Shown here piece by piece: positions 25,936-35,176 of a DNA stretch of 64,000 nucleotides (the first letter of the stretch is position 1; each line of letters opens with the position of its first letter). The stretch is from Verrucomicrobiota bacterium (GTDB lineage Bacteria; Verrucomicrobiota; Verrucomicrobiia; Chthoniobacterales; Terrimicrobiaceae). Where the stretch lies: contig JAPLTG010000006.1 in the NCBI GenBank assembly GCA_026398255.1, positions 19,654 through 83,653 of the forward strand, given 5' to 3'. The translations under genes were made by a program, and so were the position numbers. The notes beneath the pieces are model-generated. The model was not told where the DNA came from. It saw only the letters and a list, made by a program, of their open reading frames with translations, and did no database searches.

Positions 25936-26342
25936 AACCCCGGCGCGTCAGCGCCATTCGAAAACTCCTTGGAGGGCGGTGCTCCGTCAGCGCCGAATCG
26001 GACGGCAAGTCTCCTCAAGTGCTGTTCTTAAGGATGTTTTCTTGGAGCAGGAAAATTGGGGGCTTGCCCTTCCCCAAGAGAGTTCGCATTGCCTTGCGCC
26101 TCCGTGTGGGAATTTTTATTCGCGGGGATTTTTCTGATTCGCGGTTTGGTTTTTCTGACGCTTTGCGCCTGAGATTTGGGCCGACACAACCGAGCCACTG
26201 GGTCGTGGCGAGGCAGCACATCGCAGATGGCCCGAAGGGCGCAGCGAGCAGGGCGCGAGCAAGGCAAAGGTCAGCCCTCCAGGTTTTCGAATTCCGGGGT
26301 CAAATTCTAGACAGACAGCACAGAATGGCGGACTGTGGAACC
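25936..26342. other. Intergenic region with palindromic repeats, no gene
   Basis: About 400 bases between the ABC exporter and the Phd/VapC pair. It begins with a hairpin (GGCGC 25942-25946 with GCGCC 25951-25955) and a repeat like the one at 56.8 kb, listed separately. The remainder shows short self-complementary runs (for example GGGGGCTTGCCCTTCCCC around 26050) but no reading frame with protein-like composition on either strand; long frames crossing it continue in from neighbouring genes. It may be a decayed gene or a repeat landing site. Confidence 0.5.
25941..26003. repeat. Dispersed palindromic repeat, copy 1
   Basis: Contains GGCGC-GTCA-GCGCC followed by ATT, then CTTGGAGGGCGGTGCTCCG. 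The same modules occur near 56.82-56.90 kb in another order and orientation (GACGGAGC-x2-CGCCCTCCA, CTTGGAGGG, GGCGC-GAA-GCGCC followed by ATT). Both copies lie just after a gene's stop codon. Confidence 0.5.
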
Positions 26343-26591
26343 ATGACAGTTTGCCAACTCCAAACAGCCAAGCAGCGTTTTTCGGCCGTGGCGGAGAGCG
26401 CGGCGAAAGGGGTTCCTCAACTTGTGACGAAGCACGGGAGGCCGTTCGTCGTCATCGTGAGTGCCGAAGAGTGGTGCAGGGAACACGAGCCAGAGCGGGG
26501 GATCTGGGATGTGTTGAGAGACTGCCCTGCCGACTTGAGTGAACTCGATTTAGCCCGCAACAAGGATCTCCCGCGCCAGGTGTCGTTTTGA
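26343..26591 (+). CDS. Type II antitoxin, Phd/YefM family
   Basis: 82 aa. Short Phd-type fold: VCQLQTAKQRFSAVAESA, then GVPQLVTKHGRPFVVIVSAEEW, with an acidic and proline-rich toxin-binding tail (WDVLRDCPADLSELDL). The ATG at 26343 follows an upstream stretch with no protein character, and longer readings enter the ABC gene in the wrong frame. Its TGA overlaps the TTG start of the VapC-type toxin gene (TTGA). Expected to bind and neutralise that toxin and repress the operon. Confidence 0.85.
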   Translation: MTVCQLQTAKQRFSAVAESAAKGVPQLVTKHGRPFVVIVSAEEWCREHEPERGIWDVLRDCPADLSELDLARNKDLPRQVSF

Positions 26592-27031
26592 ACTACCTGC
26601 TGGATACAAATATCCTGTGCGAGGCGACAAGGCCTCACCCGGACGCCCATGCCGCAGCATGGCTGAGCGCCCGACCCGCCCTCACGCTGTTCGTCAGCCT
26701 CGTCTCCATAGCGGAAATCCGGAAAGGCATTTTGCTCCTTCCTGAAGGCAAGAAGAGGACCAAGCTGGGGAGTTGGCTGGAATCCGAACTTCTTCCCGCC
26801 TTTGCCAGCCGCGTGATTCCGTTGGGCGAGGCAGAGATGAACGAGTGGGCTGCACTTCAGCCAGACGCAGAAAAAAAGGGCCACCGACTACCCGTGGTGG
26901 ATAGCCTGATCGCAGCAACCGCGCGGTGCCATGGGCTCACGCTTGCAACGCGAAATATCCAAGACTTTTGCCATTGCGGAATTTCTGTCCACAATCCTTG
27001 GGAGGAAACGAAGCGCTTGCCTGCCGCATGA
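26588..27031 (+). CDS. Type II toxin, PIN-domain ribonuclease (VapC-like)
   Basis: 147 aa. PIN-domain nuclease with the four acidic metal ligands visible: Asp in YLLDTNILCE (residue 6), Glu in VSIAEIRKGI, Asp in LPVVDSLIAATA and the following Asp in ATRNIQDF. Toxins of this type cut tRNA or rRNA. Starts at TTG 26588 inside the antitoxin stop, so the two are translationally coupled. Length is slightly above the 130-140 typical of VapC. Pairing of a Phd-type antitoxin with a PIN toxin is common. Confidence 0.9.
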   Translation: MNYLLDTNILCEATRPHPDAHAAAWLSARPALTLFVSLVSIAEIRKGILLLPEGKKRTKLGSWLESELLPAFASRVIPLGEAEMNEWAALQPDAEKKGHRLPVVDSLIAATARCHGLTLATRNIQDFCHCGISVHNPWEETKRLPAA

Positions 27032-27074
27032 ACCTCCCCGCTTGCAACCCGCATCGGATCGCGCCATTTTATGA

Positions 27075-27305
27075 ATGATGAAATTTCGTCTGGATCTTCT
27101 GGAGCATCTGACGGATGACGACCTTCTCGAGGAGGTGTTGGCGAACAATGCCCGTTACAAACCCGAGCCGCTTTTCTCAAAAACTGGGGTTGGGAGCTTG
27201 TCGTCAGCCTCAACAGAGGAGCGTGCCAACGAGGTTCAGCGCAGCACGGAGTTAATTCAGAGACTGGAGCAGCGTGCCAAAGCCGCAGGGAAACCTTCCG
27301 CCTGA
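27075..27305 (+). CDS. Small protein of unknown function
   Basis: 76 aa (start at 27075 or the next ATG at 27078). Charged and probably helical: FRLDLLEHLTDDDLLEEVLA at the N-terminus and RSTELIQRLEQRAKAAG at the C-terminus, with a serine-rich loop between. Not recognised. Its stop codon shares bases with a CTG that is the best candidate start of the next gene (CTGA), which would couple them. Composition is protein-like, but the evidence for expression is modest. Confidence 0.5.
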   Translation: MMKFRLDLLEHLTDDDLLEEVLANNARYKPEPLFSKTGVGSLSSASTEERANEVQRSTELIQRLEQRAKAAGKPSA

Positions 27306-27703
27306 CCGATTCGAGCCTCCTCGACACGCTCGATTTTCTTCGCAGTCTCCATAGATCGGCTCCATTCCTTTTTTTCAATGGCAATACCTTTGCCGACATC
27401 GGGCGAAGAACTTGCGATGCCATTTTTTCAGACCTCCCCGCCATGCGCCGGCGCGAACTGGCTTCTGCCGTTGCCCACTATATCGCCGGTGTTTTGGACC
27501 GCGACTCGATGATTTCCGCCGTGGATTCGCTCTGGCAATCTGCCTCGCTGAGCGTCGGCGACCGCGTTCAAACGATGCGCGGCACGACTCGTGGCATCGT
27601 CACCCGCATCCTCGAGGATGGCCGCATCGCCTGGCGTCCCGAGGGTTCCACGCTCGAACTTATTGCCCTGCCCGAGAGTTTGCTTCCGGTGGATCAAGGC
27701 TGA
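27302..27703 (+). CDS. Conserved-looking protein of unknown function, probable CTG start
   Basis: About 133 aa if it starts at CTG 27302; starting at the first ATG (27443) would leave only 86. The open frame upstream of that ATG reads as ordinary protein (LLDTLDFLRSLHRSAPFLFF, then NGNTFADIGRRTCDAIF), so the short form is probably wrong. The C-terminal half has a small beta-barrel look (SLSVGDRVQTMRGTTRGIVTRILEDGRIAWR), like KOW/SH3-type folds that bind nucleic acid or mark a DUF-like module. No family recognised. The CTG overlaps the stop of the small upstream gene (CTGA), mirroring the TTGA and ATGA overlaps elsewhere in this window. Confidence 0.62.
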   Translation: MTDSSLLDTLDFLRSLHRSAPFLFFNGNTFADIGRRTCDAIFSDLPAMRRRELASAVAHYIAGVLDRDSMISAVDSLWQSASLSVGDRVQTMRGTTRGIVTRILEDGRIAWRPEGSTLELIALPESLLPVDQG

Positions 27704-27757
27704 GCCCTTGTTTTCCCTATTGAAGGCCCGCCAGCGGGGACATACAACGCCACTTGC

Positions 27758-29289
27758 ATGCCAACGGAACCTTTCCAGTCCAACCCGCTGCGCGATGGAC
27801 TTAACCTTCGGTCGATCCCCGATCCCTGCTCGCTCGTCATCTTCGGCGCGTCCGGAGATCTCACCCACCGCAAGCTCGTCCCCGCGCTCTACAATCTCGC
27901 CGCCGACGGCGCGCTCCCGCAGGCGATCAGCGTGGTGGGTTTCGCCCGCCGCGACAAAACGAGCGAGGTTTTCCGAAAGGAACTCGGCGAGGCCGTTCGC
28001 AAATTCTCACGCCAGGCGGTGAATGACGAGTTGTGGGAGAATTTCTCGAACTCGATCACTTACCACCGAAGCGAATTCGATAACCCCGAGGGCTATGTCT
28101 CGCTCGCCCGCCACCTCGAGGAGCTCGATGCCGCCCGGGGCACGCGCGGAAACCGGCTTTTCTACCTCGCCGTCGCGCCCGACCAGTTCGAGGTGATCCT
28201 AGAAAACCTCCGCAAAAGCGGACTCAACACCGCCGCGCCGGGTTCCTGGGCCCGCGTGATTGTCGAGAAGCCGTTCGGCACCGACCTGCCCAGCGCACGC
28301 CGCTTGAATGATCTCGTAGAGTCCGCCTTCGACGAATCCCAGACCTACCGCATCGACCACTACCTCGGCAAAGAGACCGCGCAAAACATCATGGTCATGC
28401 GCTTCGCCAACGCGATTTTCGAGGCGATGTGGAATTCCCGCTACATCGACCACGTCCAGATCACGGCCAGCGAGCCTCTCGGCGTGGAAGGCCGCGCGGG
28501 CTACTACGACAAATCCGGCGCGCTCCGTGACATGGTCCAGAACCATCTCCTCCAACTCCTCTGCCTCACCGCGATGGAGCCGCCCGCCGGGCTCGATGCC
28601 GACTCGATCCGCGATGAAAAAGTGAAAGTCCTGCGCTCCGCCCTCTTGCCGGCGAGGAGGTTTTCCGCCATGTGGTCCGCGCCCAATACGGCGCCGGCGC
28701 CGTGAACGGCAAGCGCGTCGCCGCCTACCGCGACGAACTCAATGTGAACCCCGAGTCGAATACGGAAACCTATGTCGCCCTTGAGGTGAATGTGGACAAC
28801 TGGCGCTGGGCTGGCGTGCCGTTTTTCATCCGCGTCGGTAAGCGTCTCCCTAAAGGCGGCACCGAGATCGCCGTTCAATTCAAGAGCGTGCCGCCGGTTC
28901 TCTTCCGCGCCACGGGCGAAACGGTGGACGACAATGTGCTCGTGATCCGCATCCAGCCCGACGAAGGAATTTCGCTCCGCATGTGCGCGAAGATGCCGGG
29001 CTCGAGTCTGCGTATCGAGCCGGTGAAAATGGATTTCCACTACGGAACGAGCTTCGGCAAAGCAACGCCGGAGGCCTACGAGCGCCTGCTGCTCGACGCC
29101 ATGAGTGGCGACGCCACGCTCTTCGCCCGCCGCGACGAGGTCGAGGAGGCCTGGAAATTCATCGATTCCATCCACGAAGCCTGGCGCACGCGCTCGAACG
29201 ATCTCGCCATTTACTCCGCCGGAGCTTGGGGGCCGAGCGAGGCCGATGAACTCCTCAAGCGCCACGAAGCCACATGGAGGCGCCTGTGA
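27758..29289 (+). pseudogene. zwf: Glucose-6-phosphate 1-dehydrogenase, interrupted by a frameshift
   Basis: Oxidises glucose-6-phosphate to 6-phosphogluconolactone with NADP+ (or NAD+), entry to the oxidative pentose phosphate pathway. The N-terminal frame has the nucleotide site VIFGASGDLTHRKLVPALYN and the active-site RIDHYLGKETAQN; the C-terminal frame continues from EEVFRHVVRAQYG to AGAWGPSEADELL. The switch, one base missing, falls at 28637-28640 (CTGCGCTCCGCCC; a TCC-CGC reading with one more C restores the frame). With that base the protein would be about 510 aa, normal length. Because opcA follows and overlaps by 16 bases, I suspect a sequencing error over a real lesion, but cannot decide. 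Confidence 0.9.
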
Positions 29290-30329
29290 CATTCGACGCT
29301 TCGCGTCTGGGTATCCCGGTCGAGATCGGTCGTATCGACAAGGAACTCGGGAAACTCTGGGAATCGAGCGACGACTCGAAGACCCGCGCATCGCTCATCA
29401 ATTTCGTCATCCACACCGGCGATGCCGCCTCGCTCGCCGCCGACACTGAGATCATCTCCACCATCGCTGCGAAGCACGCCTGCCGCGCGATTTTGATTTT
29501 CTCAAACCCCGGCGCGTCCGAGTCGTCGGCGAAGGCCTGGATCAACGCGCATTGCCATCAGACGGGAAAAGGCGAGCGCCAACTCTGCTCGGAGCAAATC
29601 ACCTTCCGACTCGACGGCGAGAGTGCGCACGCGTTGCCGAACATTGTTTTTTCCCACCTCGATTCCGATCTCCCCCTCTGCCTCTGGTGGCAGGGCGATC
29701 TGCCTGAGCCCCTCGACGACACGCTCTGGGCGTGGGTGGACCGCCTGATCTACGACAGCGCCGAGTGGACCAATCCGACCCACCAGTTTTCGATGGTCCG
29801 CCACCTCACGGCGGGGCGCAAAGGCACTGTCCTGTGCGATCTGAACTGGACCCGCCTCCAGCCATGGCGCTACGCCCTCGCGAGTCTGTTCGACCACGCC
29901 GCCGCGTTTCCTAAACTCGCCAAAGTTGACTCGCTCGAGATCGACTTGAACCACGATTCGCGCACCTCCGCGCTTCTGCTGGTTGGTTGGTTCGCCTGCC
30001 AGTTGGGCTGGACGGCTAACAGCTCAGGTAACGAATTCCTCGCCGCCGATGGTCGACGAGTCACTTTCACGATTCGGGAAAATGCCAACCATGGCCGGAA
30101 CTCCGCAGTGATCCGGTGTGAGGATGCGGAGTTCGAATTGTCGCTCGGCGCGGACTCCGATTTCTTTGAAGCCGCGATCCGCATTCCTGGGGTCTCCGAA
30201 TCCCGCCAAATCCTCCCCGCGTCGCGACGCAACACGACCGACACGCTCTTGACGGAACTCAGCCGCGCAGGTCGACACCCGCTTTACACGAAGTCGCTGG
30301 AAAAAATCCTGCCGCTGCTCGGTCGCTGA
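29274..30329 (+). CDS. opcA: Glucose-6-phosphate dehydrogenase assembly protein OpcA-like
   Basis: 351 aa. OpcA is known from cyanobacteria and actinobacteria as an allosteric effector or assembly partner of Zwf. The family pattern is visible: VIHTGDAASLAADTEIISTIAAKH, HACRAILIF, the QITFR strand, LPLCLWWQGDLPEPLDDTLW and DSAEWTNP, then LNWTRLQPWRYALASLFD. Its start (ATG 29274) lies 16 bases inside the end of zwf, so both are co-expressed; GTG 29286 is an alternative start. The pairing strongly supports the Zwf call and suggests redox control of G6PDH in this organism. The following ppi gene is convergent. Confidence 0.9.
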   Translation: MEAPVTFDASRLGIPVEIGRIDKELGKLWESSDDSKTRASLINFVIHTGDAASLAADTEIISTIAAKHACRAILIFSNPGASESSAKAWINAHCHQTGKGERQLCSEQITFRLDGESAHALPNIVFSHLDSDLPLCLWWQGDLPEPLDDTLWAWVDRLIYDSAEWTNPTHQFSMVRHLTAGRKGTVLCDLNWTRLQPWRYALASLFDHAAAFPKLAKVDSLEIDLNHDSRTSALLLVGWFACQLGWTANSSGNEFLAADGRRVTFTIRENANHGRNSAVIRCEDAEFELSLGADSDFFEAAIRIPGVSESRQILPASRRNTTDTLLTELSRAGRHPLYTKSLEKILPLLGR

Positions 30330-30332
30330 ACC

Positions 30333-30908
30333 TCAGCGCTTGTCGAGCACCTTGTTCCACTCGTCGATCCGCTTTTGCTGAGCGGCGAAGAGATCGTCGG
30401 TGGGATCGAGGATTTCGATTTTCTCGATCTTGTCGCCCTGCTTGATCGCGTTGACGACATCCTGGCCCTTCGCGACGCTGCCGAAGACGGTGTGTTTGCC
30501 ATCGAGCCAAGCGGTCGGCACATGGGTAATGAAAAATTGGCTGCCATTCGTGCCGGGGCCGGCGTTGGCCATTGAGAAAATGCCAGGGCGGTCATGCTTG
30601 AGCTCGGGCGTGCATTCATCTTCGAAGCGGTAGCCTGGACCTCCGCGGCCGGAACCTTCGGGGTCGCCGCCTTGGACCATGAAATCTGGAATCACGCGGT
30701 GGAATGCCAGGCCGTTGTAGTAGCCGCGCTTGGCGAGGTTCAGGTAATTGGCGACCGTTACTGGTGCCTTGGATGCGAGGAGCGTGGCTTCGATGGGGCC
30801 CTTGTTCGTTGTGAGAATGATTCGGATGTCTTGCATGGAGCCGGTGTCTGTGGCTGAGGCGCTGGCGATTGTCAAACCGAGAAGCAAGGAGGCGAGGAGT
30901 GTTTTCAT
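30333..30908 (-). CDS. Peptidyl-prolyl cis-trans isomerase, cyclophilin type, exported
   Basis: 191 aa. Catalyses proline isomerisation in protein folding. A signal peptide ([16 protein letters not shown]) directs it to the periplasm. Cyclophilin core: [29 protein letters not shown] holds the catalytic Arg (FHRV) and the F-M-Q trio, with [12 protein letters not shown] and LDGKHTVFG completing the active site. A C-terminal helical tail ([17 protein letters not shown]) is added. Its ATG overlaps the ispG stop by four bases, making it the last gene of the cdsA-dxr-rseP-ispG-ppi operon. Confidence 0.92.
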   Translation of the reverse strand: MKTLLASLLLGLTIASASATDTGSMQDIRIILTTNKGPIEATLLASKAPVTVANYLNLAKRGYYNGLAFHRVIPDFMVQGGDPEGSGRGGPGYRFEDECTPELKHDRPGIFSMANAGPGTNGSQFFITHVPTAWLDGKHTVFGSVAKGQDVVNAIKQGDKIEKIEILDPTDDLFAAQQKRIDEWNKVLDKR

Positions 30909-32653
30909 AGGATGGGTGCCGCGGGTTCGACCCAGCGGTTGTGTTCTTTGATGAGGTCAACGAGGCGGTCGACCGCCTCGGTTTGGGGGATATGAAATTT
31001 CACCGGCGTCTTGCCGACATACAGGTTCACCTTGCCCGGTGCGCCGCCGACATAGCCGAAATCGGCGTCGGCCATTTCGCCGGGGCCGTTCACGATGCAA
31101 CCCATGATCGCGATTTTCACGCCTTTGAGGTGCGCGGTGGCGGCCTTGATGCGGGCCGTGGTCTCCTGGAGATTGAAAAGCGTGCGGCCGCAGCTAGGGC
31201 ACGCGACATAGTCGGTCTTGAAAATCCGGACCCCGGCGGCTTGGAGGATGTTGTGGGCGAGGCGGAGCGATTGGCCCGGCGCGGACTCGCCTTGAATCAG
31301 CACCGCATCGCCGATGCCGTCGCAGAGCAGCGAGCCGATGTTGGTCGAGGCGACGAGGAGGTTTTGGAGAAAATCGGACCCGCCCGGCGAGAAGGTATCC
31401 TTCAGTAAAATGGGATGCCGGGGATCGAGCACGGAAGCGAGTTGGCGGAAGGCATCGATCACGCCGAGGTCGCACGAATCGGCCACCGTGACGAGGAGGG
31501 GGGTGGGGGAGGAATTGGTGCGGGCGACGGCTTCTGAATCGCGCGGGTCGATTTCGACAACGCCGGATTTTTCCAAAACGATCTCGGGTTTGTAATCGCC
31601 GAGCGCCTCGAGCTTGTGTCCGAGTTTTTCCCAAGTGGATTGCGTGGCGACGACACGAACGAGTTCCGGGCCGCCGAGCGGGATACCGTCCACTTCCAGG
31701 CGCTGACTGGCCCGGCGCGTGTAGGAAAAGGGATCGAAGGGCCAGGGGGAGAAATTGGTTTGGGTGCGAACGATGGAATCCACCAGTGCGCGGGCGACGG
31801 GGATTTCGTGCTCCGAATCCTCGGTGAGCGAAACGCGGATCGTGTCGCCGATGCCGTCGGCAAGCAGGCTGCCGATACCGATCGCGCTTTTGATGCGGCC
31901 GTCCTCACCGTCGCCGGCTTCGGTGACGCCGAGGTGAATGGGGTAATTCCAATCGCCCTCGGCGCGGTCGAGTTCATCGAGCCGTGCGACGAGCAGGCGG
32001 TAGGCCTGGATCATCACCTTCGGGTTCGATGCCTTCATCGAAAAAACAAAGTCGTGGTAGCCGAGGTCACGGGCGATGCGGGCAAATTCCAGCGCGCTCT
32101 CAACCATGCCGAGCGGCGTATCGCCGAAGCGGTTCATAATGCGATCGCTCAGGCTGCCGTGGTTTGTGCCGATTCGCATCGAGATGGCGCGTTGCTGGCA
32201 GAGTTCGACAAGCGGCGCGAACCTCTCGCGGATGCGGTCGATCTCGGCGGCGTATTCGTTGTCGGTGTATTCGCGGATGTTGAATTTCTTCGAGTCGGCG
32301 AAATTGCCAGGGTTGATGCGGACCTTCTCGACCCACTTCGCGGCCTCCAGCGCGGCATCGGGTTTGAAATGGATGTCGGCGACGAGTGGGACATCGCAGC
32401 CGGTTTCCAAAAGCGCGGCACGGATACTTTCCAAGTTGCGGGCGTCTTTAACCGTCGGCGCGGTGATGCGGACAATTTCGCAACCGGCGTGGACGAGACC
32501 AAGGGTTTCGCGAACGCACGCGGCGGTATCCATCGTGTCGCTGGTGAGCATCGACTGGACGCGAACGGGATTTTTCCCGCCGATCGCGGTGCGACCGGTT
32601 TGGACCTCGCGCGTCGGGCGGCGGCCGGGGTGGTTGCGGAACTCCGGCGGCAT
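30905..32653 (-). CDS. ispG: (E)-4-hydroxy-3-methylbut-2-enyl-diphosphate synthase, long form
   Basis: 582 aa. IspG (GcpE) reduces MEcPP to HMBPP, the penultimate MEP-pathway step, with a [4Fe-4S] cluster. TIM-barrel signatures are present ([52 protein letters not shown]), and the C-terminal domain has the cluster cysteines in [12 protein letters not shown] and [10 protein letters not shown]. The protein is 200 residues longer than E. coli IspG because of a central insert (about 300-450). This three-domain form is known from plants, Chlamydiae and several bacterial phyla. It starts four bases downstream of rseP, in the operon with dxr, another MEP enzyme. Confidence 0.95.
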   Translation of the reverse strand: MPPEFRNHPGRRPTREVQTGRTAIGGKNPVRVQSMLTSDTMDTAACVRETLGLVHAGCEIVRITAPTVKDARNLESIRAALLETGCDVPLVADIHFKPDAALEAAKWVEKVRINPGNFADSKKFNIREYTDNEYAAEIDRIRERFAPLVELCQQRAISMRIGTNHGSLSDRIMNRFGDTPLGMVESALEFARIARDLGYHDFVFSMKASNPKVMIQAYRLLVARLDELDRAEGDWNYPIHLGVTEAGDGEDGRIKSAIGIGSLLADGIGDTIRVSLTEDSEHEIPVARALVDSIVRTQTNFSPWPFDPFSYTRRASQRLEVDGIPLGGPELVRVVATQSTWEKLGHKLEALGDYKPEIVLEKSGVVEIDPRDSEAVARTNSSPTPLLVTVADSCDLGVIDAFRQLASVLDPRHPILLKDTFSPGGSDFLQNLLVASTNIGSLLCDGIGDAVLIQGESAPGQSLRLAHNILQAAGVRIFKTDYVACPSCGRTLFNLQETTARIKAATAHLKGVKIAIMGCIVNGPGEMADADFGYVGGAPGKVNLYVGKTPVKFHIPQTEAVDRLVDLIKEHNRWVEPAAPIL

Positions 32654-32656
32654 CGG

Positions 32657-34036
32657 CTAGTTGGACTTCGAGACGGGCACAGGCGCGTTCGAGGCGACGA
32701 TGTCGCCCACATCGTAGAAGGTTAGGTAAAGCATGAACCCGATGAGCAGGAGCGCACAGCCGGTTTGCACAACTTCCAGGACGCGCACGCTGATCGGCTT
32801 CCGGCGGATCGCTTCGATGATCGCCAGCGTGATGTGGCCGCCGTCGAGAACAGGGAAGGGTAGGAGATTCATCAATGCGAGGTTCACATTGATCAGAACA
32901 CTAAACGCCAGTGCGATCCGCCAACCATCGGGCGACTCGAAGATTTGGTAGTAGAGCCGCATGATGCCGACTGGCCCGCTGAAGTGCGCGGCCTTCACAT
33001 CCGAGGCGGGCGAGAGCAGCGCGCCGACCATCCGGAAGATGCTCGTGGCGGCGTCCTTCACTTGGTGGAAAGGATTCGGGTAGGCGAGCGTGGTGCGGCC
33101 CCACTCGATGCCGAAATCCACCGGCATGCCGTCAGGCGATGGCGGAGGAAGTGCCATCGGGAGTTGCAGCGACTCTGCGCCGCGCTCGACCGTAAACACG
33201 ACCTCCTTGCCGCGGTTGGCGTCGATGATCGGTCCCATGTCGGAGAGGTTGAAAATCGGCTCGCCGTTGAGGTCGGTGACAAGGTCGTCGGCGCGGAAGC
33301 CTGCCTTGTCGGCGAGGCTGCCCCGAACGACGAAGCCCACGCCCGGCACGATGCGCGGCCCGATTTGGATTTCACGCAAGGCCGGTCGGCGCCAGCTTGA
33401 GGTCTCGGGTTTTGTCCAACCGCAATCGATCGAAACCTCCTGGCCCTCGCGCAGAACGGTCATGGGGATTACCTGGCCTTCGCTGCGGACGATACGCCAC
33501 TTCACGCTGTCCGTCCCGCTCAGGAAGTGCTTCACGGGCTTGCCGTCCACGGTGAGGATTTGGTCGCCAGGGCGCAGGCCAGCTTGGTAGGCGGGGCCGC
33601 CCTCTTTCACAAATCCGATCGTCGTGCTGTCGATCTCACTCTGCGGCTTGCCGACGAACCACACGATGAGCGCCATGGCAAAAGCGAGGCCGAAACTGAA
33701 AAGCGGTCCGGCGGCGGCGACGATGATTTTGTCGAGCGGCTTCACCGGCGGCAATTGCTCGCGTGGGGTCTGCGACTCGCCTTCCACCGCTTCCATCGGG
33801 GCGAGCTGAGGGATTGCGACAAATCCGCCGGCGGGGATCGAGCCGAGGCGGTATTCCACGCCGTTGATCGTTTTGCTCCAGATCGGCTTGCCGAACCAGA
33901 TGGCGAATTTTTCCACCACCAACCCGCGCCAGCGGGCGGCGAGGAAGTGGCCCAGTTCGTGGACCACGATGAGGAGGTTGAAAATCAGAATAACCTCGAG
34001 GCAGATGACAATGAACTTCAGGCCGTCAAAAAACAT
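32657..34036 (-). CDS. rseP: RIP zinc metalloprotease RseP
   Basis: 459 aa inner-membrane site-2 protease. The zinc-binding HELGH is in the first membrane helix (26-30), and the third ligand lies in PFPVLDGGHIT near residue 411. Between them are two PDZ domains (VKEGGPAYQAGLRPGDQILTV and VRGSLADKAGFRADDLVTDL). RseP-type proteases cut anti-sigma factors and remnant signal peptides within the membrane. The position between dxr and ispG matches the widespread cdsA-dxr-rseP envelope/isoprenoid cluster. It starts 36 bases after dxr ends. Confidence 0.95.
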   Translation of the reverse strand: MFFDGLKFIVICLEVILIFNLLIVVHELGHFLAARWRGLVVEKFAIWFGKPIWSKTINGVEYRLGSIPAGGFVAIPQLAPMEAVEGESQTPREQLPPVKPLDKIIVAAAGPLFSFGLAFAMALIVWFVGKPQSEIDSTTIGFVKEGGPAYQAGLRPGDQILTVDGKPVKHFLSGTDSVKWRIVRSEGQVIPMTVLREGQEVSIDCGWTKPETSSWRRPALREIQIGPRIVPGVGFVVRGSLADKAGFRADDLVTDLNGEPIFNLSDMGPIIDANRGKEVVFTVERGAESLQLPMALPPPSPDGMPVDFGIEWGRTTLAYPNPFHQVKDAATSIFRMVGALLSPASDVKAAHFSGPVGIMRLYYQIFESPDGWRIALAFSVLINVNLALMNLLPFPVLDGGHITLAIIEAIRRKPISVRVLEVVQTGCALLLIGFMLYLTFYDVGDIVASNAPVPVSKSN

Positions 34037-34072
34037 AAATGGGTCACCACCATCCCCCGATTGGTGAAAAAA

Positions 34073-35176
34073 TCAATCCACGAGCGCGCGGGCGAGTTGG
34101 CGCGCCTCGGCATCGGCCGCGAGAATCGCCGAGAGGTCGGGATGCGGCGTGTGAGGGATTTGATCAATAACCTGCGCGACGATACGCCAGATTCCGGTGA
34201 AGCCGATGCCACCCGCGAGGAACGCCTCGACGGCGACCTCGTTCGCGGCATTCAGCACCGCAGGGCAGGCGCCGCCAAGCGTTCCGGCCTTCACCGCCAG
34301 ATCCAGCGCGGGGAAATCCTCCCTCCGCGGTGCCTCGAATTCCAGCCGCCCCAGTGCCGCAAGGTCGAGCGGGGGCAGGGAATTTGCAACGCGCTCCGGC
34401 CAAGTCACGGCGTATTGAATCGGGAGCCTCATGTCGGAGTGGCCGAGTTGGGCGAGGACCGAGCCGTCCATGAACTCGACCATCGAATGCACGATGCTCT
34501 GCGGATGCACGACCACATCGACGCGTTCGATGCCGATATCGAAAAGCCACCGCGCCTCGATCATCTCGAGCGCCTTGTTGAAGAGTGTCGCCGAGTCGAT
34601 CGTGATTTTTTTTCCCATGTTCCAAGTCGGATGCCGCAGCGCCATTTCGGGCGTCACATTTTTCAACTCCGCCGTGGGCGCCTGGCGGAACGGCCCGCCG
34701 GAACAGGTCAAAATCAAACGCCGCACGGAGCTGGTATCGCGTCCATCGAGGCATTGGAAAATTGCATTGTGCTCACTGTCCACCGGCAACACGCGCACGC
34801 CGCGCCGCCGCGCGGCCTCCATCACCACCTCGCCGGCCATGACGAGGATTTCCTTGCTTGCCACGGCAATGTCCTTGCCCGCCTCGATCGCCGCCAGCGC
34901 GGGACGCAGCCCGCCAGTTCCGACAATCGCGATCAAAACTAGATCCGCCTCGGGCATTGTCGCCAACTCCACCAACCGCTCGACACCATCGGGTCCGCTG
35001 GAGAGCGTAGTCCTCGCTTCGGGAAATTCCCGCGCGGCCTCCGCCAATTCCTCGGCGTTCGAGTGCGCCGACATCCCCACGATCCGCATCCGCGAGGGAA
35101 TATCCTTTGCTACTTTGCGCGCGCTCCGGCCGATCGAGCCGGTGGCTCCGAGGATCACGACATTCCGCATCCTCAT
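34073..35176 (-). CDS. dxr: 1-deoxy-D-xylulose 5-phosphate reductoisomerase
   Basis: 367 aa. Converts DXP to MEP with NADPH, the committed step of the non-mevalonate isoprenoid pathway and target of fosmidomycin. Features: NADPH-binding VVILGATGSIG, DXP/metal site PVDSEHNAIFQCL with Asp and Glu, TCSGGPFR, HPTWNMGKKITIDSATLFNKALEMIEA with further ligands (its ITIDSAT and NKxLEMIEA parts), and VVVHPQSIVHSMVEF. Slightly shorter than E. coli Dxr (398). The start ATG 35176 overlaps the cdsA stop (ATGA); a second ATG lies two codons on. Confidence 0.96.
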   Translation of the reverse strand: MRMRNVVILGATGSIGRSARKVAKDIPSRMRIVGMSAHSNAEELAEAAREFPEARTTLSSGPDGVERLVELATMPEADLVLIAIVGTGGLRPALAAIEAGKDIAVASKEILVMAGEVVMEAARRRGVRVLPVDSEHNAIFQCLDGRDTSSVRRLILTCSGGPFRQAPTAELKNVTPEMALRHPTWNMGKKITIDSATLFNKALEMIEARWLFDIGIERVDVVVHPQSIVHSMVEFMDGSVLAQLGHSDMRLPIQYAVTWPERVANSLPPLDLAALGRLEFEAPRREDFPALDLAVKAGTLGGACPAVLNAANEVAVEAFLAGGIGFTGIWRIVAQVIDQIPHTPHPDLSAILAADAEARQLARALVD

